Origin: an uncultured Selenomonadales bacterium
GTDB lineage: Bacteria > Bacillota > Clostridia > Christensenellales > QALW01
NCBI GenBank assembly: GCA_905200615.1
Contig: CAJKLB010000010.1
Span: 1-63,416, forward strand
Direction of reading: 5' to 3'
DNA length: 63,416 bases
The notes beneath the pieces are model-generated. The model ran no database searches. It was not told the DNA's origin and was given only the letters and a program-made list of their open reading frames with translations. Position numbers and translations under genes: made by a program. Positions 9,186 through 18,974 of the stretch are shown piece after piece. Each line of letters starts with the position of its first letter. Position 1 is the first letter of the stretch.

Positions 9186-11710
9186 AATCCTCCCTGTTCG
9201 GTGCGGTTGATGATATCATCCTGAAGCGAACGCGAAAGCGTCGTAAACAAAGCACTGTAACCAGCCACCCGCACAACCAGAGACCGGTAATTCTCCGGAT
9301 GCTTTTGCGCGTCAAGCAGCGTTTCCCGACTGACAACGTTAAACTGCATATGACTTCCTTTTTGATCAAAATAGCCCTGAACCAATGAAACAAAGCTTTC
9401 CAAGCCCGCGCGGCCTTTTAATGCGGACGGATGGAATTTCATATTATAAAGCGTACCGTTAGAAGCAATATAGTGATCCAGCCTGGCCACAGAATTTGCC
9501 GCGGCGGTAGGCCCGTGCACGTCTCTACCGGCAGCAGGAGAAACGCCGTCGGCTACCGGGGTATAAGCAAGTCTCCCGTCCGGCGTAGCACCAGTCTGCG
9601 CGCCCAGCGGAACATTGGCCGAAACAGGATATAATCCGGCTTGGAACTTTCCTCCCCGAGGATTCGAAAATTTCTCCATTGTTCTGGTATATACATAAGC
9701 CGATTCCCGAGCAAGCCTGTCAACTTCGGGAATATCGTTGCCGAATTTATCAAGCGTGTTAATATCCTGCAGCATTTGCGCAAAAAATTCTTTTTTATCT
9801 TGATCGCACTTATTAGAAGCAATTTCCGAATAAATTTTTACAACTTCATCGTTGCCCACACGCACACCTTTTTGCGCGAGCTGCACCGCTACCGATGTAG
9901 TAAGTTTTTGCGCCATTGCCGGATCCATATCTTTTCCGAAATTGCATCTTAAAGCTTCGGCAAAATCATCCAACGTATACTTCTTCTGTTCAAAAACAAG
10001 TTTCTTAATGGCCCAAAGAGAATCTGCAACGTTCGCGATGCCAAATCCCTGCGGACCGGTAAAGTTATAGACGGCACCGCCTTCCTGTACCGTTTTGCCC
10101 CGTGCCATGCAATCATTTACCATAGAAGATAAAAACGGAAGAGGACAACGCTCGCTATGGGCGACATCAATGGCGTTATCCGCGTTAACCAGCAAGGATA
10201 TCATATACTCCATCTGCTGACGGTAGGCCTCGAAGAACTCCTCAAAGGTTGTCATTGTACGAATGGACTGCGTTTCGGGAGAAACCCGCACGCCGTTATC
10301 GATGCCGCCGGTAAATACCATTTCCAGAGGACGGCACATATTAAAGAACGCAGCGTCATGCCATCCATCCGTCATAGCGGATTTTTGCGGTTCCACACAT
10401 CCGATAATATTATAATCCCGAGCCTGTGCCATGGTAAGGCCCCTGCTTAAAAGCTGAGGAATAATCACTTCATCGTTATAATACGCCGGCAAACCGATTC
10501 CCGTACGGGTAAGTTCCGCCGCCTTAATCAGCAATTCATGAGGAGAACAGTTCCAAACACGGATGGAAAGTGACGGCTGAGGAAGTTTTACGTGCATGGA
10601 GGCTTCCAAGCTCATAAAAGAAAGATCATTTGTCGCGTCCAAGCCGTTTTCATCCTGGCCGCCGCAGATAAGGTTTTGAAACAGACTATACCCCGCGAAG
10701 CCCTCAGCGGAAGCCGCGTCACGCACCTTATTTAAATCATTCAGCTTAACCCAAATGCAATCCATCAACTCCTGTGCAAACTCCATCGTAAGCTTGCCGG
10801 CGTCAATATCCGCTTGATAATAAGGATACATATACTGATCAAAACGTCCGGGAGAAATGGAATGGCCGCTGCTTTCCATCTGCAGTAGCATCTGTACAAA
10901 CCAGAAAGACTGGCATGCCTCATAAAAAGAAGACGCTCCGTTTGCGGGAACCCGCGCACAGTTTGCCGCTATTTTTTTCAGTTCTTCGCGCCGCACGCTG
11001 TTTGGCTCCTGCTCAGCCAAAGAAAGAGCAAGCTCGGAATACCTTCTGGCATAATCACATACCGCTTGGCAGCTGAGAATAACTGCGTTTAAAAAATGAC
11101 TGCGTTTAGCATAATCAGCATCGGCAACGGTGCATTTGGAAAGCAAATTTTCCGCCTCGGCACGAATTCCGTTAAATCCGATCTCCAATACTTTTTTATA
11201 ATCAACCGTAACATGGCCTACACCGTTGTAAAAATAATTGCCTACGGTAAAAAAGTTATGTTCAATGGCCAGCCTTGCCTCCGGCGCCATGTATTCCGTC
11301 GCAAGCTCACTGTTCGTCTTTCCCTTCCAGTATTGATGCACCCCGCGCAGCTTTTCTTTGTTTTCCTCAGAAATATAAAATGGATCGGCGCTTCGAGTTG
11401 CTACGGTATCCAGTTCATCCTCCAGCCATTGATAGGAATATTCCGGAAACGTCTGACATCCGCGGGGCGCCTTGCTGGCAGAGCCTACAATCAGCTCATG
11501 ATCCCGTATGGTAATGGGAATGTTTCGAAGAATGTGCGCAAAAGCTTTGGCGCGGCGTGTCACAATCGGTTCTCCCTCTGTTTGCTTATAAGATTCCGTC
11601 AAAAGAACCGCACGGTCTGCCTCAATCTCCGGCATTTTTTTAAAAAGATCATCGATCAGTTTCTGAATACGATCTGTCTTTGCAATGCTGCCTTGAAAAC
11701 TCCAGTTCAT
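9182..11710 (-). CDS. Glycyl radical enzyme, glycerol/propanediol dehydratase type
   Basis: The 842-residue enzyme carries the C-terminal glycyl radical motif RVAGYSALF with Gly817 and the active-site thiyl Cys438 in GCVEPQ, with Glu440 as the likely general base. The GCVEPQ-TDGWHDAAFFN stretch, LPFLSSMVNDC, YNFTGPQG and SNGTLYNMKFHPSALKG resemble B12-independent glycerol dehydratase (DhaB1) and propanediol dehydratase. Pyruvate formate-lyase is excluded because it has two adjacent catalytic cysteines. Expected chemistry is water loss from a vicinal diol. The exact substrate is uncertain: no propanediol or glycerol pathway partner (aldehyde dehydrogenase, microcompartment shell) is next to it. 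RBS AGGGAGGA precedes the ATG. The activase gene follows with coupled translation. Confidence 0.9.
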   Translation of the reverse strand: MNWSFQGSIAKTDRIQKLIDDLFKKMPEIEADRAVLLTESYKQTEGEPIVTRRAKAFAHILRNIPITIRDHELIVGSASKAPRGCQTFPEYSYQWLEDELDTVATRSADPFYISEENKEKLRGVHQYWKGKTNSELATEYMAPEARLAIEHNFFTVGNYFYNGVGHVTVDYKKVLEIGFNGIRAEAENLLSKCTVADADYAKRSHFLNAVILSCQAVCDYARRYSELALSLAEQEPNSVRREELKKIAANCARVPANGASSFYEACQSFWFVQMLLQMESSGHSISPGRFDQYMYPYYQADIDAGKLTMEFAQELMDCIWVKLNDLNKVRDAASAEGFAGYSLFQNLICGGQDENGLDATNDLSFMSLEASMHVKLPQPSLSIRVWNCSPHELLIKAAELTRTGIGLPAYYNDEVIIPQLLSRGLTMAQARDYNIIGCVEPQKSAMTDGWHDAAFFNMCRPLEMVFTGGIDNGVRVSPETQSIRTMTTFEEFFEAYRQQMEYMISLLVNADNAIDVAHSERCPLPFLSSMVNDCMARGKTVQEGGAVYNFTGPQGFGIANVADSLWAIKKLVFEQKKYTLDDFAEALRCNFGKDMDPAMAQKLTTSVAVQLAQKGVRVGNDEVVKIYSEIASNKCDQDKKEFFAQMLQDINTLDKFGNDIPEVDRLARESAYVYTRTMEKFSNPRGGKFQAGLYPVSANVPLGAQTGATPDGRLAYTPVADGVSPAAGRDVHGPTAAANSVARLDHYIASNGTLYNMKFHPSALKGRAGLESFVSLVQGYFDQKGSHMQFNVVSRETLLDAQKHPENYRSLVVRVAGYSALFTTLSRSLQDDIINRTEQGGF

Positions 11711-11765
11711 TCTGTTTCCTCCCTATAAAAATCAAAAAAGCATAATTTCTCAATCTATATTCAAT

Positions 11766-11794
11766 ATTGTATACAGAAATCGGGCAAATGTCAA
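11766..11794 (-). promoter_or_regulatory. Sigma-A promoter for the GRE/activase operon
   Basis: On the minus strand TTGACA (789-794 of this kilobase) and TACAAT (766-771) are spaced by 17 bases, about 55 bases upstream of the GRE start codon. The remaining upstream DNA to 12179 (about 385 bases) contains no gene I can support. Confidence 0.75.
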
Positions 11795-12179
11795 CACAAA
11801 ACAAACAAAATTCAAAGAAAATAATCGTTTTTTTGCAAAGATTTATCAAGAACCTAAAACAAAACACAGATTTTTCCCGAAAGAATCAACCTTCTTCCCA
11901 TTTTCATTGAATTTATCCTGCGGTAAAATAAAACGAACTATCTTATAGTGAATATTCCATTCTGCCAAAAAAATAATCGTATTGGCAAATCGAGTTTTGC
12001 ATAGGATTCGCTGCTCTGTTTGCTTAATGTCATTTCACCGCCCTTGCGCCCTGCTTTTTTAACGTTTCTCCTCTTTTCTGCCATGCCGATGAGCATAAAA
12101 GAGCATGGCACTGCCGCCGTACGAAAAAGGCTTTTTATCTTGTGAACAAGCAAACACTTTATTTTAAAATTTCTTTTTT

Positions 12180-13064
12180 CTATGCTGAGGACAAAATATC
12201 AATAATAACCAGCTCCGGACGGTTAAAGACTCTGGGAACTCCGCCGGATTTTTTTGCCAAGCCGCGGCTTACGATCATCGTGGTATTTTCAAAAGAATAG
12301 TTTCCGCCGGCGTACCGGGGAAACCATCCTTCCCCCGGTGAAAACAGTCCGTTAAGCACCCCCGGAATTCTCCACTGTCCCCCGTGCGCGTGCCCGGAAA
12401 GAATCAAATCAAAGGGATATTCTAAATAAATATGAACGTACTCCGGCCTGTGCGCCAGCAAAACCGTAAAAAGACCGTTTTGCCCCAAAGGTTTCAAAGA
12501 ATCCAGCTGTTCCTGCATCAGATCAGGTTCTCCGAAAGCGTCTTCAGCCTCAGGATCATCGATTCCGCAAATATTCAACGCGCAGCCGTTTAAGATCAAG
12601 GTTTCACCGCTGCCTTGCAATATCGTAACATCATAGCCGCGCAGCAAGGTAAAGATTTCCTCCACATCATCGCTCCAGTATTCGTGATTCCCCGTAACAT
12701 AAAAACAGGGATAGCTTTCGGTTACCGCCTGCAAAAGAATTTCCGCGTTATCATGCGCAAGCGCGTCATCGAAAATATCTCCGCCCAAAACAACGGCATC
12801 GGGTTTTTGGTCCTGTATTGCTTTTATCAGCTGTTTTTGGTCTGTTCCATAAGCACAGGAATGAAGATCGCAAAGAAGAGCCAAGCGCACACTGCCTTTG
12901 AATTTATCCGTTTCTACCGTATAAAAAACAGTATTCAGCCTTGTATCAAAAGCAAAAACAGCCACCGTAATCAGCAAAATAAGAATCAGGGAAATGATAC
13001 GCACTTTTTTAGATTTTATCTTTTTACCCGCGTTTTCCCGCCGCTGAATTTTTGGATTTTCCAT
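12180..13064 (-). CDS. Membrane-anchored metallophosphoesterase (YkuE-like)
   Basis: The 294-residue protein has a basic N-terminus and one transmembrane helix (about 23-42), with a calcineurin-like phosphoesterase domain outside or at the membrane. All dimetal motifs are present in order: DLHS, GGDIFDD, GNHEYW, and GHAHGGQ near the end (D-x-H, GD, GNH, GH-x-H). The architecture matches B. subtilis YkuE-type enzymes, which act on phosphate esters or pyrophosphate-linked lipids; the substrate is unknown here. Monocistronic on the minus strand, with no functional link to its neighbours visible. Confidence 0.88.
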   Translation of the reverse strand: MENPKIQRRENAGKKIKSKKVRIISLILILLITVAVFAFDTRLNTVFYTVETDKFKGSVRLALLCDLHSCAYGTDQKQLIKAIQDQKPDAVVLGGDIFDDALAHDNAEILLQAVTESYPCFYVTGNHEYWSDDVEEIFTLLRGYDVTILQGSGETLILNGCALNICGIDDPEAEDAFGEPDLMQEQLDSLKPLGQNGLFTVLLAHRPEYVHIYLEYPFDLILSGHAHGGQWRIPGVLNGLFSPGEGWFPRYAGGNYSFENTTMIVSRGLAKKSGGVPRVFNRPELVIIDILSSA

Positions 13065-13227
13065 TCTTCTCTATCCCCAGTTCCTTCTAAAATACCGTCT
13101 TTTTCCTGTCGCTATCAGCAAGAAATATTTCTTTTCCCCACTTTGTTTTCTATGGCCGAAAACCATCTTTATTCAATAGTATAACAAAAAAGAAGAAAAT
13201 TGCAATAAGCGGCAAAAGAAGAATATT

Positions 13228-15557
13228 CTAAAAGCCTTCCAGTTCCTGATAGAATCCGGCTTTTTTCATAAAAGTAATATATTCCTCAAGCACCAGTCCC
13301 TTTTCAATTAACGGAATAAAGTGATTGCAGCCGTAAATTTCATCACTTTTCCATTGCATGAGATAAAATGCCTTTTGTTCTTTCAGCGACCCTATTATTG
13401 CCGACTCATTCGGTGCCACACTGCAGCGGCCGGAAAGTACTTCCCGATCACTGAAAAGATCTTTTACGGTATATTCCGCGGTAACGGTTTTTTGTGTGTC
13501 ATTTACCGCAAGCAGCGCAATGACGCCGTTTTCCGGTTCCCGGCACAATAAGCAAAAAGGCTGCTGTGAACGCTTAATATAATGATACGCCAATTTTTTG
13601 CGCCCGTACCAATCCACAACGGCGTCGGAAATCTGCGGCCACCCGTCAATAACATTCCACCATAGAATTCCCCAGCGATATCCTTTTTCGCCGCGGAACT
13701 TTTCTATAAAATATTTGTCCGCCTCTGCCTGGGAAATCTGACTTTGCAAGCAAAAATCAGGAATTGCCGCCGCGGCTTCCCAAAAGAGCCTTTCTACCTG
13801 ACGAATCATCAGAGGAATCCGATAGGCATAGGGTGCCCGTGATGAAGCTTCCGGATTGGATGCGTGCAACAACCACTGCGCATTATCGCATCTTTTTCCG
13901 TCTCCTTTTTGTTCCAAACTTTCCGGAGAGAGAAACTGCCGGAGCGTATCCGGCGCCGGACAGCCATGATACCCGGTTTCCGAAGCAAAATGGCACACAG
14001 AGTTTTTATAATACGCACCTTTAAAAAAATCCCGCGGTCCCCAAAGATGATCTTCCGAAGGCTTACCGCTGCGCACAGCCTCTTCATCCATATACGGAGA
14101 GCTGGGCAAATACGGGCGAGTACCGTCAAAAGTATCCACAATATACGGCATACCCCGCGCGTAAGAAAGTTTTTGTTGGGATCGGTTTCATGCACAGGTT
14201 GATTATAGCACGTAACCTGATGGAACCGGGCAAACATATCACATTCATTATCCCCTGACCACAGCGCCAGACAAGGATGATTTCTTAAACGGCATACTAC
14301 GCTTTCCGCCTCTTGGGCCAGTAGACGCAGGAAACGTTCATCTTCCGGATAGGCGGCGCAAGCCATGGTAAAATCTTGCCAAACGAGAATGCCGTTGGCA
14401 TCACAGAAATCAAAAAATTCTTCATGAGGATAAACATTGCCGCCCCAGCATCGAATCATATTGCAGTTTAAATTCTCGGCAAGCATCAGGCCGCGCGGAG
14501 TATATTTCTCATGCCGCGCGGGAAAAGCATCCACCGGAACCCAATTGGTTCCCATTACAAAGATTTTTTTGCCGTTTACAACAAAGGCAAAACAACCATC
14601 CTTTCCGGCCGAGGAAGTTCGCTCCAACCCCACAGTACGAATACCAAAAGCAAAGGAAGTGCTGTCGCATTCCTCTTCGCGGAAAAACAAGGTAACTTTC
14701 ACTCGATATAAATGAGGTTCCCCGTAATTTTTCGGCCACCAAAGCCGAACATTTTCCGCCTTAAAATCCAGAACTTCCGTGCTGCCGAATAGTTTTTGTT
14801 TTGCAAAAAAAGAAGAATCTCCGCATACGCCTTCTACCGTAACGGTAAAATCCTGCAAAAAATCCTCTTCGGTATGCACATGCAAAAACAACTTAAGCGC
14901 CGCTGTTCTCTCCCGGATATCCGCCGTCCACAAAAAAACCTGTTCCAGCCGATTTTTGGGTTTATATACCAGTTTCACCGGACGCCACAGGCCGGCAGAA
15001 ACCGTACGAGGCATAATATCCCACCCATACATATACGGAGCCTTGCGCATCACCACCGACTCCATATGATATCTCATTCCCCGGCAGCGCGGCGGAATTT
15101 TTAAGCTGCGCGCGTACACACCGGCAGGAAAAATATGTACTACAAGCTCATGCTCTCCCAAAGCTGTTTCATGCAGCGCAAATTCATAGGGAATCAGCAT
15201 ATTTTCGGTTTTTCCCAAAATACAGCCGTCTATAAAAATTTCTGCGGCGGTGTCAATTCCCTCAAAACATAAAAAAAGATCCTCTTCACCGGCCTCAACA
15301 GAAAAACGGCAGAAATACCACAGATGCATATTTTCTAACCGCTGCGCCTGCAGAATATTATCGCCGTAATATAAATCTTCCATCAAGCCGGCACGCATCA
15401 GATCCAGTTCCATACAGCCCGGAACAGCCGCGTCAAGGATCGGATATCCTCCCGCGCGGATTTCCTTTTCCGTTTTAGCGCAAAATTCGTTTTTTACCAC
15501 ACAGCTGTGCGGAACAAGAGCTACCTGCCAATTTTTCAGCGCAACCGCCTGTTTCAT
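13228..15557 (-). pseudogene. GH2 beta-mannosidase, broken by a one-base frameshift
   Basis: Two overlapping frames together make one GH2 enzyme of about 776 residues. The N-terminal part (15557 down to about 14175) has the jelly-roll and Ig-like domains and ends in the TIM barrel with the acid/base Glu in WSGDNECD. The C-terminal part (about 14170 to 13228) begins with the expected continuation GMPYIVDTFDGTRPY and carries the nucleophile Glu in ASETGYHG. The frames join at a run of five T (14170-14174 on the plus strand); one more base there restores the reading NKKLSYARGMPY. It may be a real inactivating mutation or a homopolymer sequencing error. By family it removes terminal beta-mannose. 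Last gene of the ROK-SIS-GH2 operon; its start overlaps the SIS stop by 4 bases. Confidence 0.85.
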
Positions 15558-16174
15558 AGCGCCTCACCTCCGAAGCACACGGCTTCACACTGCGCGCACA
15601 AAGCATGATATACCGGCAGATGAAGCTCCTGTATTTTATACGTTTCCGTTTCGGGCACCCGGATAGCGCAATCACATAGCTCGGCAAGCCGGCCTCCTTT
15701 CCTTCCGCAAAGAGCAATTGTTTTAAGTCCCATCGCCTTAGCCGTCTCAGCCGCGGCGCATACGTTTTTCGCGTTGCCCGAAGTTGATATACCCAAAAAC
15801 ACATCATGTTCCTTGCCCAAGGCAAACGTCAGCTGCGCATAGACAAGATCGGCGTCCACATCGTTGGAAAAAGCAGTAAAAGCCGCGTCAAAAGCCGGCA
15901 GCGGAATAGCCGAAATTCCACGCTGCAGCCCGGATCGAATCTCCGGTGCAAGCTCTGAAAGCTCTTTTTCCCGCAAGGGACGCTTTTGTAAAAATCCCTT
16001 TAATAGTTCCCCGGAAATATGCGCGCAGTCCGCCGCGCTGCCGCCATTGCCGCAAAGCAGCAATTTCCCGTTTGAAAAAGCCATTTGTATAACAATTTTT
16101 GCTGCCTTTTCAATGTCTTCTTTGCAAGATTGCAAAGAAGGATACCGTTTTATCATATCATTGATGATATTCAT
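15554..16174 (-). CDS. SIS-domain sugar-phosphate isomerase (GmhA-like)
   Basis: The 206-residue cytoplasmic protein has a single SIS fold with the phosphate-binding segments CGNGGSAADCAHISGEL and GISTSGNAKNV, and FSNDVDADLVYAQ between them, as in phosphoheptose isomerase GmhA. Start chosen at 16174, where GGAGG lies 6 bases upstream; this overlaps the end of the ROK gene by 17 bases. Its stop overlaps the GH2 start. Placement between a ROK kinase and a mannosidase suggests a role in handling a phosphorylated sugar released from the glycan rather than heptose synthesis (inference). No other LPS-heptose genes are present. Confidence 0.85.
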   Translation of the reverse strand: MNIINDMIKRYPSLQSCKEDIEKAAKIVIQMAFSNGKLLLCGNGGSAADCAHISGELLKGFLQKRPLREKELSELAPEIRSGLQRGISAIPLPAFDAAFTAFSNDVDADLVYAQLTFALGKEHDVFLGISTSGNAKNVCAAAETAKAMGLKTIALCGRKGGRLAELCDCAIRVPETETYKIQELHLPVYHALCAQCEAVCFGGEAL

Positions 16175-17096
16175 GATAAACCTCCGCCGCAACGGCCAGT
16201 GCCGCCGCATCGCCTATATTTTCCCCCAATGCCGGAACCGTAATTTGGCAAGCGGCCAATGCTTGGGGAAGAGCTTCACGCCGCAGAACCTCCCGCATGG
16301 GTTCTTCCAAAAGATCGCGGCAGCGCGCAAAAACACTGCCGATAAGAATCAATTCCGGATTCAGCAAATCAATCACCATAGCAAGTCCGGCGCCCAATTG
16401 ACTGCCGCAAAGCCTAAAGGCCTCCCTCGCACAGGAATCGCCTGCCCTTGCGGCCTGAGCAAGCGAAGCCGCCGTAATTTTTTCCAACCCTTCTTGGCTG
16501 CACAGCGGCTTTTCTCCCCGCTGTATCGCCTCCCGCGCAAGAGTGCGCCCCAGCTCCGCCAAACCGCTTCCGCTGCAAAAGCCCTCGAAAGACCCCATCT
16601 TGCCATATCCCGCAGGTCCGAACGAAGCTAACCGCATATGTCCCAGCTCTCCGGCAAAGCCATTGACGCCGCTGTAAAGCTTTCCGTTAAGAATCAGCCC
16701 CGCTCCCAGTCCGGTACCAAAGGTTAAAAAAAGCATATGCTGTGTTCCTTTTCCCGCTCCGAAACGCCATTCGGCCATTGCGCAGGCATTGGCATCGTTA
16801 CGTAATCCGGCGGGAACATCAAAGGCTTCCTGCAGCATTCGTTTTAATTCTACCCGCTCCCATTGGGGCAGATGAGGCGGAGAAAGAATCACCCCGTTTT
16901 TTTCATCCAGCGGACCGCCGCAGCTGACGCCTATACTGACAAAATCCTTCCGTGTTTGTACCGCCGCAAAGATATTTTTTAATGTTTCATCTCTGCTTGT
17001 CGTTGCAAAACTTATTTTTTGCTGTATTTCTCCTGTTTCCGTTCCGAACACTACCGCGCATTTTGTACCGCCGATATCGATTCCGACATATATCAT
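16158..17096 (-). CDS. ROK family sugar kinase
   Basis: The 312-residue kinase phosphorylates a free hexose or N-acetylhexosamine by ATP. The N-terminal phosphate motif GIDIGGTKCAVVFG, the sugar-binding segment NDANACAMAEW, TFGTGLGAGLILNG, and GELGHMRL with the catalytic Asp (LRNDANA) are present. The zinc site usual in ROK proteins (CxCGxxGCxE) is replaced by GPAGYGKMGSFEGFCSG, so the structural zinc is probably absent; this variant occurs in a subgroup of Firmicutes kinases. First gene of the operon; RBS GAGGTGAT precedes the ATG. It is divergent from an AraC regulator about 145 bases away. Confidence 0.88.
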   Translation of the reverse strand: MIYVGIDIGGTKCAVVFGTETGEIQQKISFATTSRDETLKNIFAAVQTRKDFVSIGVSCGGPLDEKNGVILSPPHLPQWERVELKRMLQEAFDVPAGLRNDANACAMAEWRFGAGKGTQHMLFLTFGTGLGAGLILNGKLYSGVNGFAGELGHMRLASFGPAGYGKMGSFEGFCSGSGLAELGRTLAREAIQRGEKPLCSQEGLEKITAASLAQAARAGDSCAREAFRLCGSQLGAGLAMVIDLLNPELILIGSVFARCRDLLEEPMREVLRREALPQALAACQITVPALGENIGDAAALAVAAEVYHEYHQ

Positions 17097-17242
17097 TTGA
17101 TCACCTCGCTTATATTATAATAAAACAGAACGGTTTTTCAATGTTAAAAAAAAAGTTTTATACGCAATATAAAAAGATTTTTATTGTTTTTATTGGTTTT
17201 TTAAGGTAAAATATAAACAGGAAACAAAAAAAGAGGGATATT

Positions 17243-18040
17243 ATGCAAAGCGAGCGACTGAAAAAAGAGCAATATATCGGCACCGGGAAGCATCTTGCCG
17301 TAATACACCGCAGAGCCTATACGTTTCCGCTGCACGCGCATGAATATTTTGAAGTTGAAATCGTCTTAAACGGCAGTGGCATTCATTTCCTTAACGGAAA
17401 GCAATTTCCTGTTCAGCGCGGAAGTATTTACTTAATAAGTCCGGCAGATTTTCATAAAGTGATCGTAAGCAAGCCTATGGAACTATGGAATATTTCCTTT
17501 GATGAAACGCTGCTTTCCCCGGCACAGCTGGAAGATACTTTTTTAAAAAGGCCCTCCTGCAGACAGTTGAACGAAAAAGAGCTGAAAAAAATCAGCACGG
17601 CAGCAGAATTACTTTATGAAGAATACCTTTCGGAAGGATATGTACAACCGCTTATCGACTATATTCTCGCGCTTGTAATGCAGCAAGCCGCGTTATCAGG
17701 CCAAATAACTCCGCTGCGCCGGGCAATATTGTTTATACAAACACATTTCCGAGAAAATCCCTCCTTGAAAGACGCCGCGGCACAAGCTTGTCTGTCCCCG
17801 GTTTATTTCGGAAACCTTTTTAAAAAAGAAATGGGGCAAACCTATACAAATTATATCAATACACGGAAGATAAACTGCGCGATGATGCTGCTTGAAAGCG
17901 GCTTGTCCGTAAACGAAGCCTGCTTTTCTTCAGGATTCGGTTCTCTTTCGGGATTTCTGCATACCTTTAAACAGCATACAGGTTTTTCCCCGCAGCAATA
18001 TAAAGAACAAAATGCAGTATGTAAAAAGGCCTGCACATAG
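17243..18040 (+). CDS. AraC family transcriptional regulator
   Basis: 265 residues: an N-terminal cupin sensor (HAHEYFEVEIVLNGSG, then GSIYLISPADFHKV) and a C-terminal double helix-turn-helix ending in GFGSLSGFLHTFKQHTGFSPQQY. RBS AGAGGGA precedes the ATG. Divergent transcription from the ROK-SIS-GH2 operon makes it the likely activator of that operon, responding to a mannoside-derived sugar (inference from position). Confidence 0.9.
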   Translation: MQSERLKKEQYIGTGKHLAVIHRRAYTFPLHAHEYFEVEIVLNGSGIHFLNGKQFPVQRGSIYLISPADFHKVIVSKPMELWNISFDETLLSPAQLEDTFLKRPSCRQLNEKELKKISTAAELLYEEYLSEGYVQPLIDYILALVMQQAALSGQITPLRRAILFIQTHFRENPSLKDAAAQACLSPVYFGNLFKKEMGQTYTNYINTRKINCAMMLLESGLSVNEACFSSGFGSLSGFLHTFKQHTGFSPQQYKEQNAVCKKACT

Positions 18041-18136
18041 GCAGGTCTGTCAAAAAAGCATCGTTTTTATGAAAATAAAACGATACTTTTTTCATTAATT
18101 TGCAAATTTAACAACATATTCAAAAAATAAAGCTGG

Positions 18137-18170
18137 AACGTCCGAATGACCGATCGGCCATTCGGACGTT
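18137..18170. terminator. Long perfect hairpin between convergent genes
   Basis: AACGTCCGAATG and CATTCGGACGTT form a 12-bp stem enclosing the self-complementary CCGATCGG. T-rich sequence follows on the minus strand, so it can terminate hsp20. A second, imperfect stem (ATCGTTTT/AAAACGAT, 18057-18088) with a T-run on the plus strand serves the AraC gene. Confidence 0.75.
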
Positions 18171-18180
18171 ATTAAACTTT

Positions 18181-18633
18181 TTATTCAATCTCCAAATGCT
18201 TTGTTTCTGGAATAGCTTCCTGTTTTTTCGGCAAAACCAATTTCAAAACACCGTTTTCATACTTTGCCGATATTCTTTCCGTATCAATTGAGGATACATC
18301 AAACTGACGGCTGTATTTTCCGTAAGAGCGTTCCACCCGCACATATTTATCTTTCTTATCCTCGTGCTCGGAATGTCTCTCTGCGTCAATTGTCAGTATA
18401 TTATCGGAAATATCCAAATGAATATCCTTCTTATCAAAGCCCGGTAAATCCGCTTCTAACAAATAATGATCATCCTGATCGGAAATATCCGTTTTAAATT
18501 CGGCAATATCTCCGTTACTAAAAAATGACGCAAGCGGCTCGTCAAAGAATCTTTTTCCTATTTCTTCCATTTCACGGAAAGGATTGTATGTCATTGCATT
18601 GTTATTTTTACGATATGGTCTAAGTTCAAACAT
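18181..18633 (-). CDS. Small heat shock protein Hsp20
   Basis: The 150-residue alpha-crystallin-type holdase begins with the typical NPFREMEEIGKRFFDEP, followed by the alpha-crystallin beta-sandwich (DDHYLLEADLPGFDKKDI, YENGVLKLVLPKK). Start set at 18633 because GGAGG lies 8 bases upstream; the in-frame ATG at 18648 overlaps that RBS. Induction by heat through HrcA is indicated by the perfect CIRCE upstream. Confidence 0.95.
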   Translation of the reverse strand: MFELRPYRKNNNAMTYNPFREMEEIGKRFFDEPLASFFSNGDIAEFKTDISDQDDHYLLEADLPGFDKKDIHLDISDNILTIDAERHSEHEDKKDKYVRVERSYGKYSRQFDVSSIDTERISAKYENGVLKLVLPKKQEAIPETKHLEIE

Positions 18634-18822
18634 AATAAATACCTCCACATTTATTAAATATTATGTCCGCCCTTTATAAAATTATCCGATAGGGTAGGCT
18701 GGAAATCGGTTCATAATTCATAGCTCATTGGACTCACCTCTTTACTTTTCCTTTATTTACGATTATATTATAGCGCATTTTTTTGTATTTTTTATATATA
18801 TTTTATGAATTTATTGTAAAAA

Positions 18823-18849
18823 TTAGCACTCTCGCATCGAGAGTGCTAA
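18823..18849 (-). promoter_or_regulatory. CIRCE operator (HrcA binding site) for hsp20
   Basis: TTAGCACTC, nine bases (TCGCATCGA), then GAGTGCTAA is an exact match to the CIRCE consensus. It lies about 190 bases upstream of the hsp20 start. The nearest other gene ends toward it, so hsp20 is the only plausible target. A TATAAT on the minus strand lies between it and the gene. Confidence 0.95.
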
Positions 18850-18974
18850 TTTTTTGTGGGTACGTTTTTTCATACGGTATGAGCACTTTTTTGCGTCAAG
18901 CAAAAAAAGCAACAAAAAAATTCTTCCGATATATAGTACGAATATTGCAATACAATTCACCGGTATTTTTCCGT

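Noticed and set aside
11938..12153. 71-codon minus-strand frame upstream of the GRE promoter (KKAGRKGGEMTLSKQ)
   Set aside because: No ribosome binding site and no family resemblance that I can support.
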